From: Thelonectria olida
Lineage: Eukaryota > Ascomycota > Sordariomycetes > Hypocreales > Nectriaceae
Direction: 5' to 3'
Length of the DNA: 64,000 nucleotides
Assembly: GCA_020736575.1 (NCBI GenBank)
Contig: JAGPYM010000012.1
Coordinates: 186,001-250,000 of the forward strand
Shown: one piece after another, positions 46,952 to 58,238 of the stretch
How the letters are laid out: each line of letters starts with the position of its first letter
Numbering within the stretch: the stretch's first letter is position 1
Position numbers and translations under genes: made by a program
The notes under the pieces: model-generated
Told to the model about the DNA's origin: nothing
Seen by the model: the letters and a program-made list of their open reading frames with translations, nothing else
Databases searched by the model: none

Positions 46952-49900
46952 TCAATCATCCACTGTGGCTGTTGGCATCTTGGTGAGGTCAAACTTGATA
47001 AACACGACGCCCAGCGTCTCATGGGGAAGGGCAAATGTGTCGCCTCTCATTTTTGAAAAGGCTGATCGATACGCCGGAGGAAGCCAGAGAAGTCTCTGGA
47101 GCATTCCCTGGAGAACCCACTGTTCTCCGACGAAGAGGCAACTTTGGGCAGCCTTCCTTATCTCCCTTGAGTCAGTTCCCTGATTTTCCTCATGCTGTGG
47201 GAACAAAGACGGGTGTGGGAGTCGCCCTCTTTCGGACTCCAGGTACAACTGATGGCGAGAGAAGGATAGATCGGGGACCCTTCCCTCAATGTCATACCTA
47301 CCAATCTCCATGCCATTTGCAATGTTCCACATTTGGACCATACCGACATGTAGCCCCCTCATTGATGACGCCGCCACAAGCTCTCCAGTCGTCGAAATCT
47401 CGATGGACTTGAGGTGGTTCAAGTCCAAGTTGTCGTCAGCCCAAGCCGACTTGAACGCGCGATGCTCTCTCAGCAAAATCGTATCCCAAACCGCAATGCG
47501 ACCGTTTGTTGTTGCTGTCGCTACAAGGTGGCTTCCCGGTTGGAACGCGAGGGAGCCAACATACCAATGCCCGTTTGCTAAGACGCCCCTTTCCTTCCCC
47601 GTCTCTACCTCGAACAGCGTGATTTTTGGGTCTCCCGTAAATGCCTCGGAGACCGCAGCTAGCTGGCCATCCGGGGAGAATGTGATATCATGGAAGGGTC
47701 CTTGGACCCGACGAGCTACCAGCTTCGTTTTGTTTGCGACCTCCCACAACTCGAACATGCGCTCGCCATCTTTGCCCCCGATTAAAGCTGCGATCTGACC
47801 ATTGGGCGAGAAAGCAAAAGATAATATGCGATCAACATCCAGTATCATCTTTTCCTTCATGGTCTTACCATCGATGATGCGAGCCCCTCTCCGTGATGCC
47901 AAGGCGATGTGATTGCTGTCGGGGGAGAACATGATGTCTACCAGCCTTTCAGACCCGAAAAACTGCTTTGTCATGCTGCTGTCCCAGAGCTGCAAGGCTT
48001 CCTCGGCATGCTGCATCTCACGTTGCTCTTTCAACACCACATATCGCCCGTCCGGTGACATGTTCGTTCCTCCAACATGTCCAAAAGGTGCGGTGGGCAG
48101 CGATTGTAAACATCCATCAGTCGCGTTCCACAATTGCATCGAAGTATCAAACTGGGCGAGTACCGAGTCGTCATGGTTGGGCAAAAACTTGATATCCCCC
48201 AGGGTGGATATCTTCCTCCTTGAAGACACTTTGCCAACAATACTCGTCATATCCCAGACTTGGACTCTCGTGGAAACGCGGCTCATGTTGGCAAGGTGAA
48301 CTTCCGGCATGCTTGCTGTCGCTAGTAGCTTGCCGTCCCGAGAAAATGCAAGACCATCATAATCAGAAGCGCTGTCGATAAATTGCGATTCCGTCGGTAC
48401 CCCCCTCATAAAGCTCGAGCGTCTTAACGAACTTTCCTGTTTCCACACTCCACAGTATGGGACGACCGAGGTTGGGACCTACTACCACAAATTTGCCGTC
48501 TGGCGAGAATGCAGCTCTCGTTGGAACTGCGAATGGATTGTCCTCTAGTATCTCACAGATGTGAATCTCACGTCTTTGGTCGACGTTCCATACTCGAAGC
48601 TTCCTGTCGGCTGTTATTGAGGCCAAAGTGTTGTCATCTTGGCCTGAAAAGGCAACTTGTGTGATTCGTCCCATGCGCCCTCCTTGTGGTTTCAGCTCAA
48701 TCATGCTCCCTTTTGCAAATTTCCGCACCCTCATCACCTCACGCGGCAACGCGGATGCAACTGATTTCCCATCCCGTGAAAAGGCCACACAGTTGATTTT
48801 TTTCTTGTCATCAAATTTGAGCCGCTCGGTTCCTGTCACGTAGTCCCATAGCCTCGTGGTACCGTCCAATGATCCGGTCGCAACGAGATCATCGCTGGGA
48901 GAAAAGGCGATCGATGTAATGAAGTCAGTATGTCCCTCGAGAGTGTTGAGTTCCGCAGTCCAGTATTGCTCAACCGCTGGCCGCTTGATGATCCAGGGAG
49001 GCATCATGTGTTTGAACTGAGCACGTATCAAACTCTTCTCAGGTGCAAAAATGAGTGCAGACGCATAAATCTGTAGGGGTGCATGACTGATAATCCATCT
49101 GTTACTGAGTATGAAGCGCTTAGCGTCGTAAACCAGCGAACATAGGTTACCATGCTCCGAAGGCTAGAGGGGCGAAGAATGGCATGATTAGTGTCTGGCA
49201 CTTTGAGATGAATCGTAAGCTTACATTCATAAGAGTCTGCAAGCGATTAATCATGAGGATAGTTGTAGGTGTCTCTCGAATGAGGCTCATTGCTTCCAGC
49301 CAGTACAGAAAGCTTTTTTGCAGAAATGTATGAACCTTCCCCTGGTCCATCAACCCTTCTCTCATGCGAGTTTCATCATCGAGCTTTGCGAGATGATCAA
49401 CCCAGTAACGACACGCATATTGCAAATGCTGTGGAATGCTCTGTTTGATTTGGCTTTGTGGCACCTCCGAAGCCAGCGTTCCTGTGAGAACAAGTCCGCA
49501 AATGTCCTGACAAAGCATGTCGGACATGAGATCGAGGCAGCGCTGGAATATTTGTTCATGCATCGTACTCTCTTCGACTCGGAACTCCAGCAGTCTGGAT
49601 CGCTCTTCGCTCAGAATAAAATCCCTGAACGATAGATGCACAAGCCCCAGGGGAGACATTTCGTCTTGAGGAACGCTCACGATAGAGTGAAGTCGCGTCA
49701 ACCAGTCGTCCAGAGTCGCTCTGGGGATTGATACCAGGTGTCCAAGGGACAAAGCAGAAACTGGCTCCAGCAGAATCGCAATGAAGCCAAGGATCTTGCT
49801 GATTTGAGCTAGGTGCCTTGCTTTCGTCTTCTTGAGTGACTTGGTAAGATGCGGGAACGACAAGACCTTCAGGTATATCTCGTCCACTTTCTGTTGAGGA

Positions 49901-52332
49901 GCGTCAGCATCCTCCTCGTCGTGAACGATCAGGTCTAGGCGCTCCCTCCTAGCATCCTCGTCGGTGAAATCGGGGGCATCAAGAAAACGACATGCAGTCG
50001 CCGCATAGATGAACAGGCCGTCGGCCTTTTCACAAAGCTGTTTAATGCCGGCCTCACCAATCCATTGTTGTGAAACGTCATTCCTGCTGGCTATTTCGGC
50101 CAACGTATATGAGAGATACAATGCAATGTCGTCTCTGTTGATATCCCCATCCCGTGCCGGTTGGATCTTGCCGAGAAGTAACGAGCGATACAGAGAGTTA
50201 GGTAATTTGGAAAACCCTCTGACGATGAGCTCTTCGCGCCTGCTAGTAATCAAGAACCGTAGTTGAACTTGGTGGAGTCTCGCTTCCAGAACCGCCAGCA
50301 TTTCAATCAACTCTTTGGCTTCCGTTCTCTCTACGCACTCATCCAGTGCATCGACCACGACTATCAGACGTATCGGTAGGCAGATCTGCTCGTCAAGCCG
50401 AATGAGGGGCCTGACAATCAGATCGTTGAGCTGTTGTCGGGGCGCTTTTGTTCCGATCTCCAGGTCCTGAGTGATGGCACCGACGATGAGCGACTTGAGG
50501 TCTGGGAATACTTTTGCTAGGCACCTAGCAAGGGTAGGAAAGAAATTCCTTGTGCTATTACGAGTGGCGTCGCTTTGCTTAAAGAAGAAGCTGGCTCCGA
50601 GAACAGCAATACTGGGAGGTTTACCCCCAACTGTAAACGGTTTCCTGCCGCATAAAGCATTTGCAACTGTCAAGGCAACGCTTGTCTTACCAGTTCCAGC
50701 CATGCCATGTAGCCAGAATACCACTTCTCCACTAGGGCTTTCTGCCCAGTCCTGGATATCGTTCAAAATGCGACGCTGGGTCCCTTCCATACAAGAGGCT
50801 TCGGCGCGTACAATCTCGGCTGAATCGAAGAGGGCATTTTCAGCACTAGGCAACGACAACAAGAGGTTTGTTTCATTGCCATCCTAATATGAAGCGACCT
50901 AAGTCAGTAAATCGCATCAAGTAAGGGGAGTTGGATAAGTAGAAGAGATCTTGTTGCTTCACATGACTCACTTGCACTGCTGTCAGCGTAGCCTGCTGTA
51001 AAGCCTCAATCCCATCCATTCTCTTCATAGCATCATTCACCGCTTTCCATGTCTCGAAGGTTCTGGCACCAACTCGGGATTGTATGCCTTCTTTGACAAG
51101 GTCACTGGCAGCCTTGATGTCCTCCCACATCTGTTTCCAACTGTCGGCGCTGGTGAGATTTCTCATAGTTTGATGTACCGCCCCCCTCGCAAACTGCAGC
51201 ACAAATCGAATCTGATACACGTAAATTTGTGCATAGATACTGACAAGTTTAGTTCTCATAGCCAAAAGGAGCTGTTGAGTAGCATCGGATCGACTGGAAG
51301 ATAGTTAGAGTCCCAAGACATCAAAGTCATCTTCAATAAGGGTCGCCTGGGATTGAAAGTAGGATTGAAGATTCTATCACTCTTGATACATACCTTGGCT
51401 CTTTAAATTCGGCCACCAAGCTGGTTTCTTGGATATCTTGATACTGAACAAGGAGGAACACAATAGAATTCAGGCCGTTGGCAGCATCCTCATCCTGCTG
51501 GAATGCAGTTTCCAGCATCTGTCAAACGTGAGTATCAGGTAGCAACGGATATACGATGGAAACTTACTGGAAGAATGGTCATTATGCCGGCCCAGGCCAA
51601 TGCGGCATGCGGTTCAGCTGAAACGGCTGCGGTAATGATAGGCTTAAATGTCGAAATCACTTGAATAGCTTTAAGAACAAGCTTTCGGACCACAATACGC
51701 TTTTCATAGAAGGAAAAGGCAAGTTGCGTTTCGGGTAATCTTTCAAGCTTCCGCACAGCATGCCTTTGGATTAGTTGAAGTCGCTCTGCACCCTCAGAGC
51801 CGGCGGAAGCATCTAGTTACCGAGTTCGTTAGCAGCTACACAGACCAGAGCGCACACATTCGCCAACCCTCAACCTCTCAGCTATTTCAACTCTGAAGTT
51901 ATTCAAGTTAAAGTCAAAGAATAGGGTTAAGGAATAAGGTCAGGGAATAGGGCTTAGGGATTAGTTAATTTGTCTCACGTCCTCAACATACGTACCACGT
52001 GGTGTTAGACCCCCATCCTCTATCAGTTTCTTTTCAAACTCTCGGAGAAGCTCAGAAGACTCTGCATCCTCCTTGACAGTCTCGTATGCTTCGGCCCAGA
52101 GAGAATCCCAGCTGTACAGCTTCCCACTCGCATCTGAGACTTGAGACGGTTGCTGATGTTGCACATCACTTCGAACAAGAGAAGAGCCCGCATCTTTGTT
52201 CTCCCCGTCCGTCTTTGCGGGTTTCTTGTCCGATGAAGCACCATCTGATTCTGGTTGCTCTACCGTCACCGCACCGCCGGGGGCTGCCGGCAACGGACTC
52301 TTGCGACGCCGGAGAAAGTCTCTGAACCGCAT
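46952..52332 (-). CDS. NACHT-WD40 STAND protein (NWD type), frame broken once in the WD40 region
   Basis: Exons 52332-51996, 51812-51568, 51518-51394, 51293-50972, 50883-49225, 49163-46952; every GT/AG junction is in phase. Residues ~1-343: polar start, then WDSLWAEAYETVKED...LREFEKKL, the NWD NACHT-NTPase N-terminal domain. NACHT: Walker A HGMAGTGKTS (~402-411), Walker B-like LIVVVDALDECVE, LITSRREEL. From ~897 WD40-type repeats: ITSIAFSPSDDLVATGSLDG, INCVAFSRDGKSVAS, LAFSRDGKLLATAS and more, then a C-tail with WVLQGMLQRLLWLPPAYR, seen in this family. The last exon has one extra base: frame A stops at 48363, and frame B continues to 46952. Removing one base from the CCCCCC run (48400-48405) gives 1632 aa. 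It could be a sequencing error, an allele or early decay. Such proteins control incompatibility. Confidence 0.82.
48400..48405 (-). other. Apparent one-base frameshift at a G6 run
   Basis: On the minus strand TATGAGGGGGGTACC changes the frame between two WD40 repeats. With five G the reading would continue LYEGVPTESQF into LAFSRDGKLLATAS. No intron of plausible length fixes the frame: the GTACC donor to the next AG is 29 nt, and a longer one would delete a WD repeat. Confidence 0.7.
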
Positions 52333-53126
52333 TTCGGCCTCGCGTTCGACATCAAGAGTTGAAGAGGAGGTTTGGAGATATCGGCGTCATACGAGTAAAT
52401 TTGAAGATGCTGTCAGGAGAAAACCCGTTCGCCCCATGTCGGGGAGGTTCCTAATTATGCATGTTGGGTGCAATCTGCCTAATGGATTGATGGCTGCCAA
52501 TCCGCTTGAGCCACGAAGCGCGCGGCAAAACCTGAGGCTGAGGTGGTCTCATGATGGGTCGCGAGGGCGCACAGAGCAGAAGAGGAGCGGAAGAAGCGGG
52601 TAAAAGAGGGACGAAGTGGGAAAGAAGCAACCACAGCTATACATTGAAAAGAAGAATGTGTTGAATTTGATTGCGATGTGAGGAGGCGTCTCCGGGTGCC
52701 TGAGGTTGTGACGATGCCCCGCTTGCCCCTGCCCCGGCTCTGTAACCACCCTGACTGCCGGTCCAGCAGATTGCAGCTGTCCACTAGTATTGATATATAA
52801 TGAGTAAGCACATGGGTAAGTAAATAGAGTCTTGTTATATTTTATTTGCACTCGCTCGTTTAATTTCCATTTCTCCAAGGCCAGACAGGATAAGCAGCTA
52901 TTTTGATATTGGGCAAGGACAAGACGGAAGAAACAAGAAGGTACAATTATGTGTCTATTTTTCTCTTTTCTATTCACAGACAGTCAGGAAATCCAAACCC
53001 TTTTAGTTATACGCTCAGCACCTCATAACTACCGAGGCATGTGGTTAACTTATCTTTCAACCTTTCTACCAACCTTGAACCTTTGGGATCTTCCAACAGC
53101 TCCCAGACCCTCAGGGCCGTCACGCA
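52333..53126. other. Intergenic spacer
   Basis: 794 bp: the 5' flank of the NWD gene and the end of the decayed gene to the right. No other gene seen. Confidence 0.45.
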
Positions 53127-54530
53127 TTAGCCACCACCTTGACTACCTACCCAGTTTAATTTTCCTTGATGCGAAAATGCCAGCATAATAGGTCCTAGTA
53201 TTCGCATAGGTGTCTTTTTCGTCATCCACGCGAAATGGGCCATACTACTGCATCTTCAGAAACGAGCGATGTGTTCTGCCATCCACGGTTCCAATGATGT
53301 AATTGGTATAATCGTCATCAAATGTGGTAACCGTTAAGTATATTTCTTGCCAATCCTGAGAAATAAGGAGCCGTCTTGCCGAACCAGCCTAAAGCCGAGC
53401 ACAGGCGGAATTGAAGGTTATCTTACCTATGCAGTCTAGAACTCGAACCAGATGAGGACTGGCCCCTGAACCTGGAACTGGAGCTGGACGCAAAGAGTTG
53501 ACTCGGACGTGCGGGTGAGTCTTGTGCTATCCAGGCAGCCATTTGAGCAGACTCCTACATCTGAATTTGTCGACGGTCTTCCTCGTGTTCCGTAGATGCG
53601 GCTTTACTTCAACGATGGCGCCAGAGATGCTGCCGCGTTGGCCCGGAACAAGCCATCAACCCTCGCCTCAAATAGCTTCTGGCGATTCCTCGGGTGTCTC
53701 ACGGTAAAAGGCTTCCGGTATAGACTCCACTCCCCCGCAACTCGCTCATCCTGGAGAGTAATGGCATTTAAGAATAGAATCAAAGCCGTATTGACAATTT
53801 GCTCATCTTCTACGGCCTTGAACAGAGTTGCAAGGTCGCCGGTGAGTGGGGAATTGCTCGTTTGGTGCAACGGGGTAGCGAAGATACTGTCTTCATTGGC
53901 ATTCAGGCTCAGCTCTTCCAGCATATCATCCATTTCCCCTAATTCAGGTGGCGTGTCTGGAGATCTTGGTGGGCGCGATGGGCTTTGGCGAGAGGCTTCC
54001 TCCAAGCGACGGGTTTGACTCCTCGTAACTCTGGACGTGAAATGGACCTTTGGCTGTTCAAAGCCGCCAGGTTCGTCTTTGCCGTTGGTAGAAAAATGTT
54101 GGTAGTAGCGAACGAGGGAAAAGATGCCTTGCGTCTCCTTTTTCCGAATGTGCGCACTCGACCTGAAAGATTCGGTATACTTCTTCCAAGAAGACAAGCC
54201 TTCCAGCTGCTTTTTGGCAGATGAAAGAGCAGCTTCAGCAATCCACCCCTCTTTTTTGCAATCGCCCAGGAATTTGTCAGAGGTGAGTACTGAGGGCCAG
54301 AAGGCACGAAGAAGTAGAAACTGCTCCATGTCCACATTGGATCCGGACTGGTAGGTGTGGTCATGGAGAGATAAACCGAAGACTGAGAGACCCTGGGCTT
54401 GAGATTCCCACGCTCGGGCTGATGAATGGATTTTCAGTGCCATGGCAAGAGAATGGAAAGAGTATGACGACGAGGCCAAAAAGAGAGTTAGGTGGATGAA
54501 GTGATCAATGATGGACTTTCCACGCGGCAT
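53127..54530 (-). pseudogene. Decayed fungal PD-(D/E)XK nuclease-like protein gene
   Basis: A 308-codon frame (54530-53604) begins MPRGKSIIDH and reaches FEARVDGLFR, then runs into junk. In a second frame the next bases read GSISGAIVEVKP (53599-53619 encodes AIVEVKP), the E-x-K half of the PD-(D/E)XK active site expected right after VDG. A third frame gives ESAQMAAWI (53528-53554) immediately after a TAG at 53555-53557. Further on RLLISQDWQEIYLTVTTFDD leads to KMQ, a TAG at 53245-53247 and YGPFRVDDEKD, then MRILGPIMLAFSHQG in another frame to TAA at 53127. The order of pieces matches the fungal PD-(D/E)XK-like family. At least three frame shifts and two stops make it a pseudogene; the N-terminal 308 codons remain open. 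Confidence 0.7.
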
Positions 54531-55145
54531 TGCACGAGTTCCGTCTCTTGTAAGTATACTATTATTTCGGCGGCTAGAGTGACGGTAGAGTCGTCGTAAG
54601 TCTACTCTTGGTTGACAACTACCTAGACAAGCACCATGTTGGTCCAGTCAGATAGCCCTAACGAATCCCCTTGGGTTGTGAAACAGCGGGTGGAGAATGG
54701 TTCGGTTAGTTCAACATGATTCATTGCGTGGATGGAATCATGGTGTATGTTGGTCGAGTTCGGCGTTAGCATCTCACTCATGATTGGGAGGAGAGTTCGA
54801 AGAGGTGTGGAATTTCGAACCACTATAGGGCTCAGAAGCTCCTAGGACTTGGAGGCTACGTACTGAATAAATGATTTGAGGGCGTCAATGAGGCGAGATC
54901 GTGTGTGAACGGAACTGCGCCATGTTTCAGGCTGAAATGGAAGAAGTCATCACCAACACGGGAGTTACGGCGCCAACTTGGCCATGCACAGGAAGGAACA
55001 ACCCCGCTGTCTCTATCCCAAATGGGTAATCCGACGACGCGTGCGCTTGCCATAATATTGTCCCCGCTGGTCAGGACATAACATCGTCTCCTTCATCCGT
55101 CCACGACACCACCGACTGACGGCGCTCTACCGATAAAACGGCAAT
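54531..55145. other. Spacer with possible coding fragments on the minus strand
   Basis: 615 bp. A minus-strand stretch near 54.88-54.95 kb reads WRSSVHTRSRLIDALKSFIQ after a TTTCAG acceptor-like site and before a GTACGT donor-like site, so a lost or unannotated exon is possible. It is too weak to call a gene. Confidence 0.3.
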
Positions 55146-56258
55146 ATGCCTCCCCGTGCTACCGCTCTCCTTTCTGGACCATCCTGCGATGCACCGCCAG
55201 AACAAAAATCATCCGAGCCCAACACCGACAACATGCCCCAACAGACCCGCGAAGACTCCCGAAGAGCCCAGATCAAGCAGCTGGGCAAAACCGTTCTTCT
55301 CCCCCTCGGGAAGCTCGAGCAACGGTACATCAGCCCTCAAGACCTAGGAGCTCTCCGTGTCACAAGCGTTAAGCCCCTCAACTTTTACACTGGCGCGGTG
55401 GGGAGGAAGATGGGGTCCGGGTCTTCGCAAAGTGAGCAGTACATCCGTCCCATTAGTCGAAACCAGATGTTGGAATGGTTGAATGCCAATGAGCCATGGA
55501 AGGTCGATGGACAACGAGACATTTGGGTTCCATCCAAGGCGTCCACTGCCCAACATGAGGCAAACTTCCTTTGGAACCTCATCAAGACTCACCTCACAAG
55601 TGATAGGGATGGGGGCCCAGGCTTATTGTTCACTCAAACTCCATGGCTTGATATTCCGTACGTCTTACTTACTATCCTATGCATTTTTTCCAATTAGGTC
55701 TTGTTGCATGATACTCATAATGCAACAGAGAGAAACGTTCGATTAGATTCCTCGAGAGACTTGATCAAGGCATCCTCGATTGGCAGGTCAAGAACGTTTA
55801 CCAACAAGCCTTCAAGGCGCCGACTGCCAATATGTTCGTCAACCGCTCATTCAATCCCGAGAAACCGCACGTCATGACGTTCCTCGCCGACAGTGCTCCC
55901 CTACAAAAGGACAAAATCTCAACCAGCGAAATGACTGCCTTGGTGTATCTCACCACCAACAGTAGCATCCAGGCCCTCTACCGACAACATCGCTTTTATC
56001 CGGTACGTTTAGTACCTCGTCCCCGAGCTGCTTTGACCTAACAGAACCGTACAACAGGCTACCATTGTGTCCGCCTCGGACCGAAGGGTTCGCGTTATCC
56101 AATGCGTACTTGATGCCGAGAGGAGCATGTTCGAGATTCGACAGACGCCCATCATTGACTTTGAAGATGGAGTGTGGGAGAATTCGAAAAACCTCAAAGA
56201 ATCTTATGTGGCTCTGCTGGGATGGCTATCAAGCGAAGCCGTCGGCAGAACAAGGTGA
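55146..56258 (+). CDS. Uncharacterised fungal protein (328 aa)
   Basis: Exons 55146-55657, 55729-56002, 56058-56258; introns 71 and 55 nt, both with GTACGT donors and CAG acceptors; phases agree, which supports a real gene. No family is recognised. The N-terminal ~60 residues are polar and probably disordered. The middle is mixed alpha/beta (LLPLGKLEQRYISPQDLGAL, WLNANEPWKVDGQRDIWVPS), followed by helical WNLIKTHLTS and RFLERLDQGILDWQVKNVYQ. The end holds TIVSASDRRVRVIQCVLDAERS and a C-terminal helix ESYVALLGWLSSEA. No signal peptide, membrane segment or known catalytic motif. The start is the first ATG of the open frame (ATGCCTCCCCG). Its neighbours are a pseudogene and a CAP protein, so context says nothing about its job. 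Confidence 0.72.
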
Positions 56259-56880
56259 CCAATTCGTGCTCGCTCAAGACGAAGCTCAAATACCTTTGCA
56301 TGTGTCCCTCGACGAATGCAGGGAGGCACATAGCTAAAGGGCGGGTGATTTGACCATCGTATGCAGACGGAGTTATGGTGTATAGATATCGCTGGAGTTT
56401 TGACTTTCGTGTTTTCTTTTCATGGAGAACGTTTACACGGCGGAGAGAGAACGAGATGTATATGTTCACGATGGTTAATGGGTATAGGATAAAAGGACAC
56501 GACGTGACGAGGCAGCTTTTTTGTAAATTGACAGCCAACTGCGCAAAGAGGCTAGCTACATAAGACAGCTCGAGCGTGTAAGACATTGGAGACGGATAAA
56601 AGACAAAGGGAATGGCATGAGAGGTACCACATGTGCCCGTGTTTTCCATATAATATTAACATCAGCTCAACCAGTGCAAGTTCTTTCAGTAATCAATTCA
56701 TATTATCAATAGGTCGGCTTCTGTCGAGTTCCAACCTTTCGGCACTACCAGCCCTCCAAAGAACAGGTAGCAGTTTCGCAGCAAAGGTTACAGAACAAAT
56801 TGTCGTCCATATCACTCCATCGAAGAACAACCACCAGTCGTCAGTACCTACCTACCACTGGCTAAGGCTTCAGACCAAGC
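56259..56880. other. Intergenic spacer between convergent genes
   Basis: 622 bp of 3' flanking sequence. Nothing recognisable. Confidence 0.5.
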
Positions 56881-58238
56881 TTAATAGGGCTTCTTTCCAA
56901 CATAGTTGCCCGGTGGCGAGTATCTGCCAACCGTGTACCAGGCGCCCTTTCCGTCGCTGACACTGGCGATGCCAACTCTGGTCGTCTGGTTCCAAACGGC
57001 TTGAGCTATACGAGTGTGCAGGATTAGCAGTAGCCAACGCCAAGTTTGTAAAGGTCGGGCTTGTTAGTACTTACTATAGTGGCCATAGCTGGCAAACTTG
57101 CCCTTGGCAATGGTCTCGTTCTTGTAGTTGGCTTCCTCGATGAGCCTACGCACCCTGTCAGTTGTTGTGCTCCGAAACGCGAGGGCTTCTCACTCACCAA
57201 GCGGCGCTCGCATCACCAATCGGGGTTTTGCTGGGTTTCGCTGACCTATCGTTTTGTGTGAGCAAAAGATGCCTCTAATACTCTGCGCGAAATGGCTTAC
57301 CGAGAATAGGCCAAGTTTTCGCCTTGGTTGGGTCGCTCATCTGCGGAAGAGTGCTCGAGTTCGCCGGAATTGGCGAGTTTCTGGGCATAGCGCTTTGCAT
57401 TCGCCTCGAGAGTTGTGTCCCAGACGAGCGGCTTGACGTTGTGCTTGGCACGAGCGTCGTTGTGCAGCTTTAGGCCCGCGGCTTGGTCCGATGTCAACCC
57501 AATGGTGTTGATGCTTCCTTCATCCTCCTCCTCATCATCTCCCTCATCGTCTCCGTTGTCGTCCTCCTCATCGTCCTTCTCAACGCTCTTCTCATCTTCG
57601 TCCTTCTCATCATCCTCCTCACCATCCTTCTCGTCATCCTTTTCGTCATCCTTCTCATCATCATCCTCGTCGTCCTCCTCGCCGTCATTTTCACTGTCGT
57701 CTTTGCCCTCATCCTCCTCGTCATCCTTGACATCGTCCTCCTTGACGTCGTCGTCCTTACCATCGTCCTCCTTGTCACCGTCCTCCTGGTCACCGTCCTC
57801 CTGGTCATCGTCCTCCTGGTCATCGTCCTCCTGGTCATCGTCCTCCTTGTCATCGTCCTCCTTGTCATTGTCGTCCTTCTGGTCATCCTTCTGGTCGCTC
57901 TTCTCATCCTTTTGGTCGCTCTTCTCATCGTCCTTGTCGCAGCCCTTCTTCACGTCTATTCTAATATCCCTTTTGCTTGCTTTATTCTCAGCCTTTTTCT
58001 TGAGGCGGTCGCACAGCTTGGCCAAGAACTTTTCATCGTCCAAAAGGTCTGCGGTTATTTTCTCATCCGAAATCTCTGAAAGCTTCTGCATTATTTTGTC
58101 GTGGGGAGTCAGCTCTCTCTTTTGGACACGGGCGGGGGAGTGGCAGCCATCCCGGTCGATGGAAGCGATGGGACTGCCCAGGACTGACTGGGCCGCGACG
58201 ACGAGGAGTGTTGGGGTAAGGATCTTTGAGAACAACAT
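56881..58238 (-). CDS. Secreted CAP-superfamily (SCP/PR-1-like) protein with a long acidic repeat region
   Basis: Exons 58238-57301, 57245-57198, 57154-57075, 57005-56881; introns 55, 43 and 69 nt; 396 aa. For intron 1 the inner acceptor GATAG was chosen because the later TCAG leads straight into a stop. Signal peptide MLFSKILTPTLLVVAAQSVLG; Lys-Arg at 40-41 could be a Kex2 site. Residues ~101-240 are almost only Asp, Glu, Lys and Gln, encoded partly by a 15-nt tandem repeat. The CAP domain spans ~250-396: LKLHNDARAKHNVKPLVW, CAP-type helix ANAKRYAQKLA, GENLAYS, and GHYTQAVWNQTTRVGIA restored across the last splice, so the usual His/Glu cavity residues are present. Fungal CAP proteins bind sterols or lipids (Pry1) or act in host interaction. 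The acidic insert is unusual and probably extracellular. Confidence 0.88.
57766..57870. repeat. 15-nt coding minisatellite (about seven units)
   Basis: Seven consecutive 15-nt units of the type TCCTCCTGGTCATCG (plus strand) in the CAP gene, encoding Asp-Gln-Glu-Asp-Asp-like blocks on the minus strand. Units differ at two or three positions (G/T in the eighth base, A/G near the end). Irregular imperfect repeats continue on both sides from ~57.55 to 57.94 kb. Copy number is likely to vary between strains. Confidence 0.8.

Noticed and set aside
48340..48450. An intron instead of a frameshift in the NACHT-WD40 gene
   Set aside because: The only GT-AG pair that would fit is 29 nt, and longer ones keep the wrong frame or delete a WD40 repeat.
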